Source: Dactylosporangium sucinum
GTDB taxonomy: Bacteria; Actinomycetota; Actinomycetes; Mycobacteriales; Micromonosporaceae
Direction of reading: 5' to 3'
Length of the DNA stretch: 40,086 nucleotides
Assembly (NCBI RefSeq): GCF_014647515.1
Contig: NZ_BMPI01000093.1
Location: forward strand, 1-40,086
In this document: in pieces, positions 17,278-25,359 of the stretch
Layout of the letters: each line of letters opens with the position of its first letter
Numbering within the stretch: the first letter of the stretch is position 1
The notes under the pieces: model-generated
Told to the model about the DNA's origin: nothing
The model's database searches: none
Seen by the model: only the letters and a program-made list of their open reading frames with translations
Translations under genes and position numbers: made by a program

Positions 17278-17302
17278 GCTGTCTTCCAACCGGGAGGCTG
17301 TG

Positions 17303-18103
17303 ATGATGGACAAGCTCGACACCGGAGTCCCGCATCCGGCCAGGCGATACAACTACTGGCTCGGTGGCAAGGACAACTTCGCCGCCGACCGGGAGTCCGG
17401 TGACCTGCTGGCGAAGTCCTATCCGGCGGCCCGGATCGCCGCTCGGGCCAACCGCGCGTTCCTGCAGCGTGCCGTGCGGTATCTGGCCGGCGAAGTCGGC
17501 ATCCGCCAGTTCCTCGACGTTGGCACCGGGCTGCCGACCGCCGACAACACCCACGAGGTGGCGCAGCGCGTCGCCCCGGACGCTCGCATTGTGTACGTCG
17601 ACAACGACCCGATGGTGATGGCCCACGCCAGGGCGTTGTTGAGCAGCACGCCGGAAGGGCGCACCCGCTACATCGAGGAAGACCTGCGCAACCCGGAGCG
17701 AATCCTCTCCGACCCCGCGGTGCAGGAGACGCTCGATCTGGGCCAGCCGGTGGCGCTGATGCTCGTCGCGATCGTGCACTTCCTGCCCGACCAGGCGGCC
17801 GCGCGCGGCGTCGTGCAGACGCTGCTGGATGCGCTGCCGTCGGGCAGCTACCTGACCATGTCATGTGCCACGAAAGAGTTCCTCACCCCGGCACTGGCCG
17901 CCAACTGGGACGAGACGCTACGCACCGGCAAGTCCGACGTCCATCCGCGGGACCGAGCCGAGTTCAGCGAGTTCTTCACCGGGCTCGGCCTCGTGGAGCC
18001 CGGCATCGTGGCGGTCAGCGACTGGCGGGCCGATCCGGATGCCGAGGAGCATCCACTGCCGGTCGACGCGTCGATCTTCGGCGCGGTCGGCAGGAAGCCC
18101 TGA
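17303..18103 (+). CDS. SAM-dependent methyltransferase, PF04672 family (266 aa)
   Basis: Matches the actinobacterial PF04672 (S-adenosyl methyltransferase) family: the signature HPARRYNYWLGGKDNFAADRE near the N-terminus, the SAM-binding motif FLDVGTGLPTADNTHEVAQ, and the second-strand acid in IVYVDNDPMVM. These proteins are abundant in filamentous actinomycetes and their substrates are largely unknown. GGGAGG at 17292-17297 supports the tandem ATG codons at 17303 or 17306. It ends 21 bases from the convergent MFS gene with no clear terminator between them. Confidence 0.9.
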   Translation: MMDKLDTGVPHPARRYNYWLGGKDNFAADRESGDLLAKSYPAARIAARANRAFLQRAVRYLAGEVGIRQFLDVGTGLPTADNTHEVAQRVAPDARIVYVDNDPMVMAHARALLSSTPEGRTRYIEEDLRNPERILSDPAVQETLDLGQPVALMLVAIVHFLPDQAAARGVVQTLLDALPSGSYLTMSCATKEFLTPALAANWDETLRTGKSDVHPRDRAEFSEFFTGLGLVEPGIVAVSDWRADPDAEEHPLPVDASIFGAVGRKP

Positions 18104-18124
18104 CGGGCCGGCGCGATCGCCCGC

Positions 18125-19468
18125 TCACCCGGCCGACGTCCTCGGCAACCGGATGGCGGCGGCGACACCCGCCATCGCGATCAGGGTCATGAGCGCGAAG
18201 ACGACGCTGAACGACACGGTCGGCGATGCCCGCCAGCCGGCGAGGATCGCGCCGGTCACCGCGACACCGGTGACGGCCGCGACCTGCCGGATCGTGCTGA
18301 ACATGCCGGACGCCGCGCCCGCGGCGGCCGCGTCCACCGATGCCATGGCGGCGACCGACAACGGCGACCAGGCCACAGCATTCGCGATCCCGAGCACCGC
18401 CGCCCCGGGCACTGTCCACCACGGGCTGACGCCCAGCACGACGACGAGCCCGATCAGCAGCAGGCTCACGCTGAGGAGCGCCATCCCCACGATCGCCGGC
18501 CGGCGTGGTCCCGCGCGGTCGACCCACCGGCCGGCTGCCGGCGACGCCAGCGCCGCGATCACGGCGTCCGGGGTCATCACCAGCGCGGCCTCCAGCGGTC
18601 CCAGGCCCCGCACGTCCTGCAGATACAGCATCGTCGGCAGTGCCATCGCGATGACCACCGTCCCCAGCGAGGCCACCGCGACGCTGGCCGCGCGGAATCC
18701 GACCGACCGGAAGACCGCCGGTGGGGCCAACGCCGCCGGACCGATCCGCCGCTCCCGGACGACGAACCCGGCCAGCAGTACCGCAGCCAGCACACCAGCT
18801 GCAGCGATCACGGACGCCGGAACGTCCCGCCAGGCCAGCAGCGCCCAGACGAGCACGCCGAGACCCGCGGTGCTGAGCAGCGCCCCGGGCAGGTCGAGGC
18901 TGGTGTTCTGACCCCGGCTGCCGGGGATCCAGCGCAACCCCATCAGCAACGCGGCGCAGCAGAGCGGGACGTTGACCAGGAAGACCCATCGCCAGTCGAG
19001 GGCCGCGGTCAGCAGGCCCCCGAGCAGCGGACCCAGCAGCGCCCCGGCTGATGCGACCGTGCCCCACAGGCCGAGGGCACGCCCGCGCTCGTCCGCGCCG
19101 AACAGCCGGCGGATCAGCGTGAGCGGCTGGGGCGCCATCGCGGCCGCCGCCAGCCCCTGGACAACGCGGAACAGCACCAGCCAGCCGACCGACGGCGCCA
19201 GACCACACAGCGCCGAAGCCACCGCGAAGCCCGTCATCCCGGCCAGGAACACACGCTTCGGGTCGTAGCGATCGCCCAGCCGCCCGGCGACGAGCAACGG
19301 CACCGAGAACGCCAGCAGATACCCGGCCGTCACCCAGAACAACCCTGCAACGCCGGCCTGCAGGTCTTCCTGAATGCGCGGGCTCGCGACCGCCACGATC
19401 GTCGTATCGAGCAAAATGACGAAGAACCCCGCCAGCAACGCTGCCAGGCCCGCCCACCTGTTCGTCAC
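18125..19468 (-). CDS. MFS transporter, DHA2 (EmrB/QacA)-like (447 aa)
   Basis: A major facilitator exporter. The first helix carries LLAGFFVILLDTTIVAVASP, the motif-D1 type sequence of the drug:H+ antiporter 2 group, followed by motif A (AGRLGDRYDPKRVFLAG) and motif C-like GTVASAGALLGPLLGGLL. Length and hydrophobic pattern suit 12-14 membrane helices. The GTG at 19468 is preferred because the residues upstream do not resemble the family; GGGGAG lies very close to it (3 bases). Export of a toxic compound is likely, substrate unknown. Confidence 0.88.
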   Translation of the reverse strand: MTNRWAGLAALLAGFFVILLDTTIVAVASPRIQEDLQAGVAGLFWVTAGYLLAFSVPLLVAGRLGDRYDPKRVFLAGMTGFAVASALCGLAPSVGWLVLFRVVQGLAAAAMAPQPLTLIRRLFGADERGRALGLWGTVASAGALLGPLLGGLLTAALDWRWVFLVNVPLCCAALLMGLRWIPGSRGQNTSLDLPGALLSTAGLGVLVWALLAWRDVPASVIAAAGVLAAVLLAGFVVRERRIGPAALAPPAVFRSVGFRAASVAVASLGTVVIAMALPTMLYLQDVRGLGPLEAALVMTPDAVIAALASPAAGRWVDRAGPRRPAIVGMALLSVSLLLIGLVVVLGVSPWWTVPGAAVLGIANAVAWSPLSVAAMASVDAAAAGAASGMFSTIRQVAAVTGVAVTGAILAGWRASPTVSFSVVFALMTLIAMAGVAAAIRLPRTSAG

Positions 19469-19587
19469 CAGCTCCCCGCTACCACGCAGGCCAACTCCAG
19501 CGCCACCCACCACAGCAGCTCCTTCGCCTCCGACCGGACCGCACCGCCGCCCCATCTGACCACAACCACGGACGCAGACGGGGCGGT

Positions 19588-19610
19588 CGGCCCGGCCAAG
19601 GGCCGGGCCG
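19588..19610 (-). terminator. Terminator after the SDR operon
   Basis: CGGCCCGGCC (19588-19597) and GGCCGGGCCG (19601-19610) form a 10-bp stem with a 3-base loop, about 70 bases beyond the stop of the leftward SDR gene and before the promoter region of the MFS gene. The rest of 19469-19678 shows no convincing gene. Confidence 0.65.
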
Positions 19611-19678
19611 GCATCCCCAACTGGCGCTACGTCGACGGCGTCGAGGCGTTGATGACCAGGTGTCGCAGCCCGTCGTAG

Positions 19679-20419
19679 TTAGGCGGAGAGCAGGCCGCCG
19701 TCGATGATCACGGATTGTCCCGTCAGATAGGCCGAGCCCGGACCGAGCAGGTACACGATGAGGGCGGCCACCTCCTCCGGATCGCCCTGCCGGCCCAGCG
19801 GCACCCGCGCGACGATGCCGTTCAGGGCGGCCTCGGTGTCGGCCTGGGCGTTCCAGTACGGATCGTTGAACGGGGTGTCGATCCACCCCGGGCACACGCT
19901 GTTGACGCGAACTCCACGGCCCGCGAGCTCGACCGCCAACGATCGAGTCAGGCTGATGAGTGCGCCCTTGGACGCGGCGTAGGCGAACGTGCCGGGGCTG
20001 CCGCGGTGAGCCGCGGTCGAACCCGTGAACACGATGCTTCCGCGGGTGTCCGCCAGCGCCGCCACGGCTGCTTGGGCCAGCAGGTAGGGCGCCCGCACGT
20101 TCACCGCCATGGTCGCTTCCCACGCCTCGAACGCGAAGTCCTCCAGGGGAGCGACGACGTGCAGGCCGGCGGTCACGACAACGTGGTCGAGCCGCTCGAA
20201 TGCCTCCAGGGCGGCGTCCACGGCGGCCTTCGGCGCGTGCCGGTCGGCCAGGTCGTGGTGCCCCACGACGATCCGCCCCGGGGCCTCCTGCGCCGCCACC
20301 TCCCGGGCCGCCGAGTCGTTGACGTCGGCCAGGTAGACGTCGGTGCCGGCGGCGCGCAGGGCCCGCACGGTTGCCCGTCCGATGCCGGTGGCGCCGCCGG
20401 CGACCAGCGCGACGGTCAC
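19679..20419 (-). CDS. Short-chain dehydrogenase/reductase (246 aa)
   Basis: A classical SDR: cofactor motif GGATGIGR (residues 8-15) with an Asp after the second strand (YLADVND) suggesting NAD(H), the catalytic Ser in FTGSTAAH and the YAASK catalytic pair, and a C-terminal end GQSVIIDGG usual in the family. It oxidises or reduces an alcohol/ketone; the substrate is unknown but is probably a sugar-derived intermediate given the operon. The GTG start at 20419 overlaps the stop of the DJ-1 gene in a GTGA junction. Last gene of the leftward operon starting at 22596. Confidence 0.93.
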   Translation of the reverse strand: MTVALVAGGATGIGRATVRALRAAGTDVYLADVNDSAAREVAAQEAPGRIVVGHHDLADRHAPKAAVDAALEAFERLDHVVVTAGLHVVAPLEDFAFEAWEATMAVNVRAPYLLAQAAVAALADTRGSIVFTGSTAAHRGSPGTFAYAASKGALISLTRSLAVELAGRGVRVNSVCPGWIDTPFNDPYWNAQADTEAALNGIVARVPLGRQGDPEEVAALIVYLLGPGSAYLTGQSVIIDGGLLSA

Positions 20420-21081
20420 TCGCCCGCCACCGCGTATGCCCGGTAGTTGGCCGATCCCGGGCCGGCCGCACGGTTCTTCACCACGGCGGCCGCGCGGTAG
20501 ACCGCCGAGCTCGGCGTGGCATCACGGACGACGGCCGGGACGTCGCCGCCCTTCGCGTCGCTGCCGGCCAGGGCGTCGAGGATCCGGGCGAGAAACTGGG
20601 GCAGGTCGTTGGGCAGCTGTGAGGTGATGAGGTTGCCGTCGACCACGACGGCCTCGTTGCGCCAGTCGCCGCCGGCGTGAATCACGTCGTCCTTGATGAC
20701 GGGAACCGACGTGACGGCTCGTCCCTTGACGATGTCCGCCGTCGCCAGCAGCCATCCCGCGTGGCAGATCGCCGCGACCGGGGCGGCCCGGTCGTTCAGG
20801 GCGCGGACGAACTCGACGAAGCTCGGTTCCCGGCGCAGGTACTCGGGCGAGAAGCCGCCGGGCACGATCACCGCGTCGAAGTCGTCGGGTGACACGTCCG
20901 CGATGCCGACCTCGGCCACCGCCGGGTAGCCCAGCTTGCTGGCGTACACCTCGCCGGCGCGGGCGCCCACGATCGTGACCCGCACACCGGCCTCACGCAG
21001 CCGCAGGACCGGGTACCACAGCTCCAGCTCCTGGTACAGGTTCTCGGCCAGGACAGCGACTCGAGCCTTCTGCAGTTCCAT
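20416..21081 (-). CDS. DJ-1/PfpI family protein, full length (221 aa)
   Basis: A DJ-1/PfpI (class I glutamine amidotransferase-like) protein. The nucleophile elbow is AAICHAGW with Cys106 and adjacent His107; the acidic residue of the family lies in YQELELWYPV near residue 18. Family roles include intracellular peptidase, glyoxalase/deglycase and hydratase activities. About 35 residues at the C-terminus extend past the usual fold. ATG at 21081 follows GGAG at 6 bases; the longer frame upstream runs into the preceding gene. It is paralogous to the shorter protein at 22168-22596, sharing the YQELExWYPVLR start. Confidence 0.9.
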   Translation of the reverse strand: MELQKARVAVLAENLYQELELWYPVLRLREAGVRVTIVGARAGEVYASKLGYPAVAEVGIADVSPDDFDAVIVPGGFSPEYLRREPSFVEFVRALNDRAAPVAAICHAGWLLATADIVKGRAVTSVPVIKDDVIHAGGDWRNEAVVVDGNLITSQLPNDLPQFLARILDALAGSDAKGGDVPAVVRDATPSSAVYRAAAVVKNRAAGPGSANYRAYAVAGE

Positions 21082-21092
21082 CCAGTCCTCCG

Positions 21093-22133
21093 TCAGACCG
21101 CAATCGACAGGATGCGTCGGGGGTTGTGAATCATGATCTGGTCGAGCTGTTCGTCGGTGACGCCCTTGGACTTCAGGCGCGGGACCCAGCTGGTGAACAT
21201 GTAGTTGAGGTTGACCTTCTCGTTCTCCAGCTGCGGGTCGGACTCGGTGACCGTCGCCCGGGGGTTGAAGAACCACCGGTCGAACGAGAGGACGATGCGA
21301 TCCAGGTAGCCCTCCTCGATGAGCTCGACGAGGGCATTGGCCATCGCCTCGTCCAGCTCTTCCGCGCTGCCGACGCGCCAGGGAATGCCGATGTGGTCCA
21401 GCTGGACGTTCGCGCCCATCTTGAGGATTTCGCGCATCATGTTGACCTGCGGCGGTACGAAGGCGTGGCCGATGATCACCTTGGAGAGGTCCATGCCGAC
21501 CTCGTCGAGGATCTCGAGCTGCTCGCGTCCCGGGTTCGTGACCTCGAAGTCCATCGGGTCGATGTGGGTGTTGATGCCGCAGCCGGTCGCCATGGCCGCC
21601 TTGCCGGCCGCCCGGATCAGGCGGTCCTCCACCTCGTGGACGTGGCGGCCGTACGCGCCCACCGGGCTCGGCTTGGGGAAGACGCTCTCCTGACCGGTGG
21701 CGATCTTGATGGCGCCGGCCTTGTACGGCGTCTGCTGCCAGGCGAACACCATGCCTTCGGTGAGGTCGCGCACGAAGAACTCGGTGAGCTCCTCGATGGT
21801 CTGCCGGCGCCAGTAGTACGGCACGCCCATGCGTTCCGGGAAGAACCCGGTGATCGCCACGACGTTGATGCCGGTGCGCTTGGCGACGTCCACCATGAAC
21901 TGCGGGTGGCGGCCGACCTCGGCCGGGGTCATGTCGATGAGGGTGTTGTACCCGTTGGGGATCATGCCGTCGATGATTTGGCCGCTGACCCGCTCGACGG
22001 CGGCGGGGTGGTCGAAGACGGTCCGGTGGTCCAGCTCGGCCCCGGGGTACCCGTAGAGCAGGTGCTCGTGGGTGAGGATGCGGCCCGACTCCTCGGCCGG
22101 GACGTCACCGAGCACGGTACGGAAGATCTGCAT
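21093..22133 (-). CDS. Phosphotriesterase-family metal-dependent hydrolase / lactonase (346 aa)
   Basis: A member of the phosphotriesterase (PTE, amidohydrolase superfamily) group. Metal ligands are visible in order: HxH in THEHLL (His22, His24), the bridging Lys in AGAIKIATG, His in INTHIDP, His in IIGHAF, and a late Asp in LSFDRW. Many family members are lactonases rather than phosphotriesterases, including sugar lactonases; the operon partners (DJ-1 proteins, SDR) support a lactone or ester substrate, but this is inference. ATG at 22133 has GGAG 8 bases upstream. Only 11 bases separate it from the DJ-1 gene. Confidence 0.88.
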   Translation of the reverse strand: MQIFRTVLGDVPAEESGRILTHEHLLYGYPGAELDHRTVFDHPAAVERVSGQIIDGMIPNGYNTLIDMTPAEVGRHPQFMVDVAKRTGINVVAITGFFPERMGVPYYWRRQTIEELTEFFVRDLTEGMVFAWQQTPYKAGAIKIATGQESVFPKPSPVGAYGRHVHEVEDRLIRAAGKAAMATGCGINTHIDPMDFEVTNPGREQLEILDEVGMDLSKVIIGHAFVPPQVNMMREILKMGANVQLDHIGIPWRVGSAEELDEAMANALVELIEEGYLDRIVLSFDRWFFNPRATVTESDPQLENEKVNLNYMFTSWVPRLKSKGVTDEQLDQIMIHNPRRILSIAV

Positions 22134-22167
22134 GACGAACTCTCCTTCGACGTCGGTGAGCGGCGGC

Positions 22168-22596
22168 TCAGCCGGCCAGCTCGGTCCGCAGCCGGGTGAA
22201 CATGGCGGGAAGGGCATCGGCGTCCACCGCAACGCGGTCGGGATCGACGTCGAGGACGAGCTCCCGGACCAGGTGGGCGCCGGAGCCGCTCGCGAAAATG
22301 GGCACCTCCGCGGCACGCAGCCGGCGCAGGAGGGACACCTGCTCGTCGCTGACCGCCGGGCGACCAGCCACCGTCCCCGGCACTACCAGTGCGTCCACGT
22401 CCTCGGACACGACCTCGTCCGGGACCGTGTCCCCGAGGACCGGGTAGCCCAGGTGGCTCTCACACGGGCCCTCCCCCGGACCGACGACCTTGACCTCCGC
22501 CCCCTCCTCCCGGGCGCGCAGGACCGGGTACCAGAACTCGAGCTCCTGGTAGCCGTCGAAGGCGAAGACGACGATCGAACGGTTGGACAACGTCAT
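22168..22596 (-). CDS. Short DJ-1/PfpI-like protein lacking the catalytic Cys (142 aa)
   Basis: It begins like its neighbour (GYQELEFWYPVLRAREEGAEV) and follows the DJ-1 fold to the position of the nucleophile elbow, where the paralogue has AAICHAGW and this protein has FASGSGAHL: Cys is replaced by Gly and the following His by Ser. It is also about 80 residues shorter than the paralogue. It is probably not an enzyme and may be a partner or regulatory subunit of the full-length protein. ATG at 22596 is the first codon of the operon and lies 26 bases after the inverted repeat at 22622-22646. Confidence 0.8.
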   Translation of the reverse strand: MTLSNRSIVVFAFDGYQELEFWYPVLRAREEGAEVKVVGPGEGPCESHLGYPVLGDTVPDEVVSEDVDALVVPGTVAGRPAVSDEQVSLLRRLRAAEVPIFASGSGAHLVRELVLDVDPDRVAVDADALPAMFTRLRTELAG

Positions 22597-22621
22597 GAGG
22601 AATGACCTGGCCTCTCGAGAG

Positions 22622-22646
22622 AACTGGTCTATTACATGAACCAGTT
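22622..22646 (-). promoter_or_regulatory. Operator/promoter of the DJ-1 operon, ACTGGT-N11-ACCAGT
   Basis: AACTGGT (22622-22628) and ACCAGTT (22640-22646) form a perfect inverted repeat with an 11-base centre. On the minus strand the centre contains TAATAG, a plausible -10 box for the operon starting at 22596, so a bound repressor would block the promoter. The same arrangement recurs at 24508-24530 beside GntR-1, the probable regulator. Confidence 0.7.
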
Positions 22647-22682
22647 GCAGTTTGCCACACGATGGATTGGCTGGGAAGGTCG

Positions 22683-23648
22683 TCAGGAGCCGGACCGGGC
22701 CGCGGTGAACCTGTCACGTGCGTGCGACGCGGCCCCGAGCAGTGCCGCGTCCTCGTCGTCGCCCACGTGGTGCAGCTCCGTCCGGGCCCACCGCGGCCGG
22801 GTGCGGTCCCAGTGCGTTCGCACCGCCCGGCCGAAGTACGTGTCCGGGGCCAGGGTCGCGCCGGCCAGGACGATGCGCTGCGGATCGTGCGTCGCGACGA
22901 TCGTGCGCAGGCCGGCGGACAGGGCGACCGCGGACCGGTCGAGCACGCCGGCCGCCCGGCCGTCGCCGTTCTCGGCGGCGTCTTGCAGGTCTCCGGCGTG
23001 CAGGACACGCCCGCTGTATGCGCGCGCGGCGAGCAGGGGACTCAACCCGTCCTCCGCGAGTGTGTTCGCGGTCTCGGCCAGGCCTCGTCCGGAGACCAGC
23101 GCCTCAACGCAACCGGTGCCACCGCAGGGGCAGCGCGGGCCGTCGACATCGATCACCATGTGGCCGAAGTCGCCGGCTCCGCCGAGCCCGGTGTCCAGCG
23201 AGCCGTCCCTGATCACCGCTCCGCCGATGCCGGTACCCATGGTCAGGACGGCGGTCGTCCCGTGCGGCCAGCGCGCCGCCACGCCCAGCGCGGTGGCCTG
23301 AGCGTCGTTGAGCAGGTAGGTGGGCAGCGGCAGGTGCGGACGCAGCGCCGCCGCGACGTCGGTCCCGTCGGTGAAACCGAGGTTGACGGCGGTACCGACG
23401 ATGCCTTCCTGAACCACGCCCGCGAGTCCCACGCCCACCGCCGCCGGAGGCCGGGCCAGATGCGCGGTGGTGCGCAGGACCATCTCGGCGACGGTGCCGT
23501 ACTGCTCGGACAGGCTCGGCGGCTTGGCCCGGCGGTCCTTGCGCACGATTCGGCCGCCCGACACGGCGGCCACCCGGATCCACGTCCCACCCCAGTCGAC
23601 GGCGGCCACGAGGATGTCGTGACCGCCGCCGACCGCGAGGTCAGGCAA
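22683..23648 (-). CDS. ROK family sugar kinase (321 aa)
   Basis: A ROK-domain protein without a DNA-binding domain, hence probably a sugar kinase. It has the phosphate-binding DWGGTW near residue 20, the catalytic Asp in LLNDAQA, the GTGIGGAV loop, the metal-binding His in GDFGHMVI and the zinc motif CPCGGTGCVE. It likely phosphorylates a hexose or derivative brought in by the nearby importer. The TTG at 23648 overlaps the end of the cupin gene by 8 bases; a GTG at 23609 is an alternative, but would leave little before the DWGGTW motif. Second gene of a cupin-kinase operon. Confidence 0.88.
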   Translation of the reverse strand: MPDLAVGGGHDILVAAVDWGGTWIRVAAVSGGRIVRKDRRAKPPSLSEQYGTVAEMVLRTTAHLARPPAAVGVGLAGVVQEGIVGTAVNLGFTDGTDVAAALRPHLPLPTYLLNDAQATALGVAARWPHGTTAVLTMGTGIGGAVIRDGSLDTGLGGAGDFGHMVIDVDGPRCPCGGTGCVEALVSGRGLAETANTLAEDGLSPLLAARAYSGRVLHAGDLQDAAENGDGRAAGVLDRSAVALSAGLRTIVATHDPQRIVLAGATLAPDTYFGRAVRTHWDRTRPRWARTELHHVGDDEDAALLGAASHARDRFTAARSGS

Positions 23649-24489
23649 CGCAGCCCGGCCGGTACTCGCCGGCCACCGAGAAGAGGCACGAGGCGGGCTC
23701 GTGGCTCATGTTGTAGAACGAGTGCTGCGTGCCGGCCGGGATTCGCACGCCGTCCCAGGGGTCCAGCTCGACCCACTTCTTCGTGCCGGTGAGCTCGACG
23801 TGCAGGTTGCCCGACTCCACGAAGATCACCTTGTCGGCGCCGTGGCTGTACACGTCGCTTCGCTGGCCACCCAGGAACGACATCTTCCCGGCGGTGAGGT
23901 GCTCGGTACTGGCCAGGATGCCCACGAGGATCTCGCGGCCCCGGGTGGAGCCCTCCATGCGCCAGAGGATGTCGGCCTCCCGGATCATCCAGGTGGTCCG
24001 CTCGCGCGGAGTGTCGCGGGCCATCGGCCAGTTGCCGAGCAGCTCGTCCTGGCCCTGCTTCGGCGGGCCGTCGAGCGGGGGTTGGGCGCGCGCGTAGGCG
24101 CCGCCCGTGCCGGACTTGGGGGCAGGCTGGAAGAACTCGAGCATCCGCAGCTGTACATTGCTGTGGTTCCACTGGTAGTGCCAGGTGTCCTTGCGGAAGA
24201 AGATGGCCTCACCCGGATTGACCACGAAGACCTCGCCGGTGACCGGGTTGCTCTGGACCATGCGCCCCTCGAGCACGTAGAAGAGCTCGTCCGCGCCGAA
24301 CACGGTGGGGTGGGCGGGCGAGGAGATCGCTGAACCATTCGGCGGCATGCCGACGATGTTGAGGTTCATTGTCGCGTCGTCCGCGTAGAACCAGTCGCAC
24401 AGCCGTCCCGTGGTCTCGTCGCCCCACGTGCGCCGCTCGAGGTCTCGGTATCGAAGGACCTGCGGCTCGCGGATGCTCTCGTCTGTCAT
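23641..24489 (-). CDS. Bicupin-like protein (282 aa)
   Basis: Two cupin-like halves. The first carries a PGEAIFFRKDTWHYQWNH segment (about residues 95-110), the second IPAGTQHSFYNMSHE near residue 260; the His residues could bind metal. Cupins act as isomerases, dioxygenases or lyases on sugars and other small molecules; the operon with a ROK kinase suggests a sugar derivative, and I do not recognise the exact family. ATG at 24489 has GAGAGG about 8 bases upstream. Its promoter lies in the inverted repeat at 24508-24530, which contains a good -10 box TACAAT on this strand. Confidence 0.8.
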   Translation of the reverse strand: MTDESIREPQVLRYRDLERRTWGDETTGRLCDWFYADDATMNLNIVGMPPNGSAISSPAHPTVFGADELFYVLEGRMVQSNPVTGEVFVVNPGEAIFFRKDTWHYQWNHSNVQLRMLEFFQPAPKSGTGGAYARAQPPLDGPPKQGQDELLGNWPMARDTPRERTTWMIREADILWRMEGSTRGREILVGILASTEHLTAGKMSFLGGQRSDVYSHGADKVIFVESGNLHVELTGTKKWVELDPWDGVRIPAGTQHSFYNMSHEPASCLFSVAGEYRPGCVA

Positions 24490-24507
24490 ATCGCCCTCTC
24501 GTGGCCA

Positions 24508-24530
24508 ACTGGTCTGTATTGTAGACCAGT
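24508..24530. promoter_or_regulatory. GntR-1 operator, ACTGGTCT-N7-AGACCAGT
   Basis: ACTGGTCT (24508-24515) and AGACCAGT (24523-24530) form a perfect 8-bp inverted repeat with a 7-base centre. On the minus strand it contains TACAAT, a near-consensus -10 box for the cupin-kinase operon. It lies between that operon and the divergent GntR-1 gene. The half-sites equal those of DasR-type (HutC group) operators, but with seven bases inserted at the centre. A second copy with the same outer spacing is at 22622-22646. Confidence 0.75.
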
Positions 24531-24603
24531 CTGGGAGGACCGGGTCGTGCGTGTCAAGGGCGTTAGGATGCAGCGCACACCGACACAGCGAGGAGTGGCA
24601 GCC

Positions 24604-25359
24604 GTGGTGAAGGCACTCGACCTCAAGGTCTCCCCGGCCCGGGTGGACGGCCGCAACAACGCGGTCGAGGCCTACCGTGCCCTCCAGGAAGCGCTGACCG
24701 TGGGGCAGTTCCCGGCCGGCACCCGGCTGCCCGGTGAGCGCACCCTGGCCGCCGAGCTCGGGGTCAGCCGGGCAACGCTGCGGCAGGTGCTCAGCGCCCT
24801 GGCCGATGCCGGACGGATCGTGCCATCGCCGCAGCGCGGCTGGTTCGTCGCCGAGAACCGGCTCGTGCACGAGCCCAACCGGTTGCGCGGGCTCAGCGAG
24901 GTCGCGCGCGAGCGCGGCATGGAGGCGACGTCCCGGGTCATGCGGGCCACGGTTCGCCCGGCCACCCTGGCCGAGGCAGAGGTCCTGGGCATCGACACCT
25001 CCCAGCCGGTGGTCGACCTGCGCCGGGTCAGGTTCCTGGACGGCTCGCCGCTCAGCGTCGACCACTCGTGCCTCGATGCCGCCCGGGTGCCCGGCATCGA
25101 GGACGTCGACTTCACCGGCCAGTCGCTCTACGACGTGCTGCGCGACCGTTACGACATCGCGGCCAGCCGGTGCGACTACGAGCTCGCGGCGGAGGCGGTC
25201 AAGGCGCGGGAGGCCAAGCTGCTCGGCCTCGAGCCCGGCGATCCGGTGCTGGTCGGCTACCAGAAGACCTTCGACCAGCACGACCAGTGCTTCGACGTGG
25301 GCCGCCAGCTGTACCGCGGGGACGCCTACCGGTTCCAGGCGTCGCTGTTCCGCTTCTAG
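24604..25359 (+). CDS. GntR family regulator, HutC/UTRA type (251 aa)
   Basis: An N-terminal winged helix (about residues 18-80: FPAGTRLPGERTLAAELGVSRATLRQVLS, in two adjoining pieces) followed by a UTRA ligand-binding domain (LRRVRFLDGSPLSVDHS to the C-terminus). Such proteins are usually repressors that leave DNA on binding a sugar phosphate or similar metabolite. The GTG at 24604 has GAGGAG 8 bases upstream; earlier in-frame starts at 24547 and 24568 lack one. It is divergent from the cupin-kinase operon across an inverted repeat. Its TAG stop overlaps the stop of the convergent permease gene in a CTAG at 25356-25359. Confidence 0.9.
   Translation: MVKALDLKVSPARVDGRNNAVEAYRALQEALTVGQFPAGTRLPGERTLAAELGVSRATLRQVLSALADAGRIVPSPQRGWFVAENRLVHEPNRLRGLSEVARERGMEATSRVMRATVRPATLAEAEVLGIDTSQPVVDLRRVRFLDGSPLSVDHSCLDAARVPGIEDVDFTGQSLYDVLRDRYDIAASRCDYELAAEAVKAREAKLLGLEPGDPVLVGYQKTFDQHDQCFDVGRQLYRGDAYRFQASLFRF

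Noticed and set aside
19571..19679. A short plus-strand reading ending PNWRYVDGVEALMTRC before a TAG
   Set aside because: It has no start or ribosome site, overlaps the terminator hairpin, and is too short to separate from chance.
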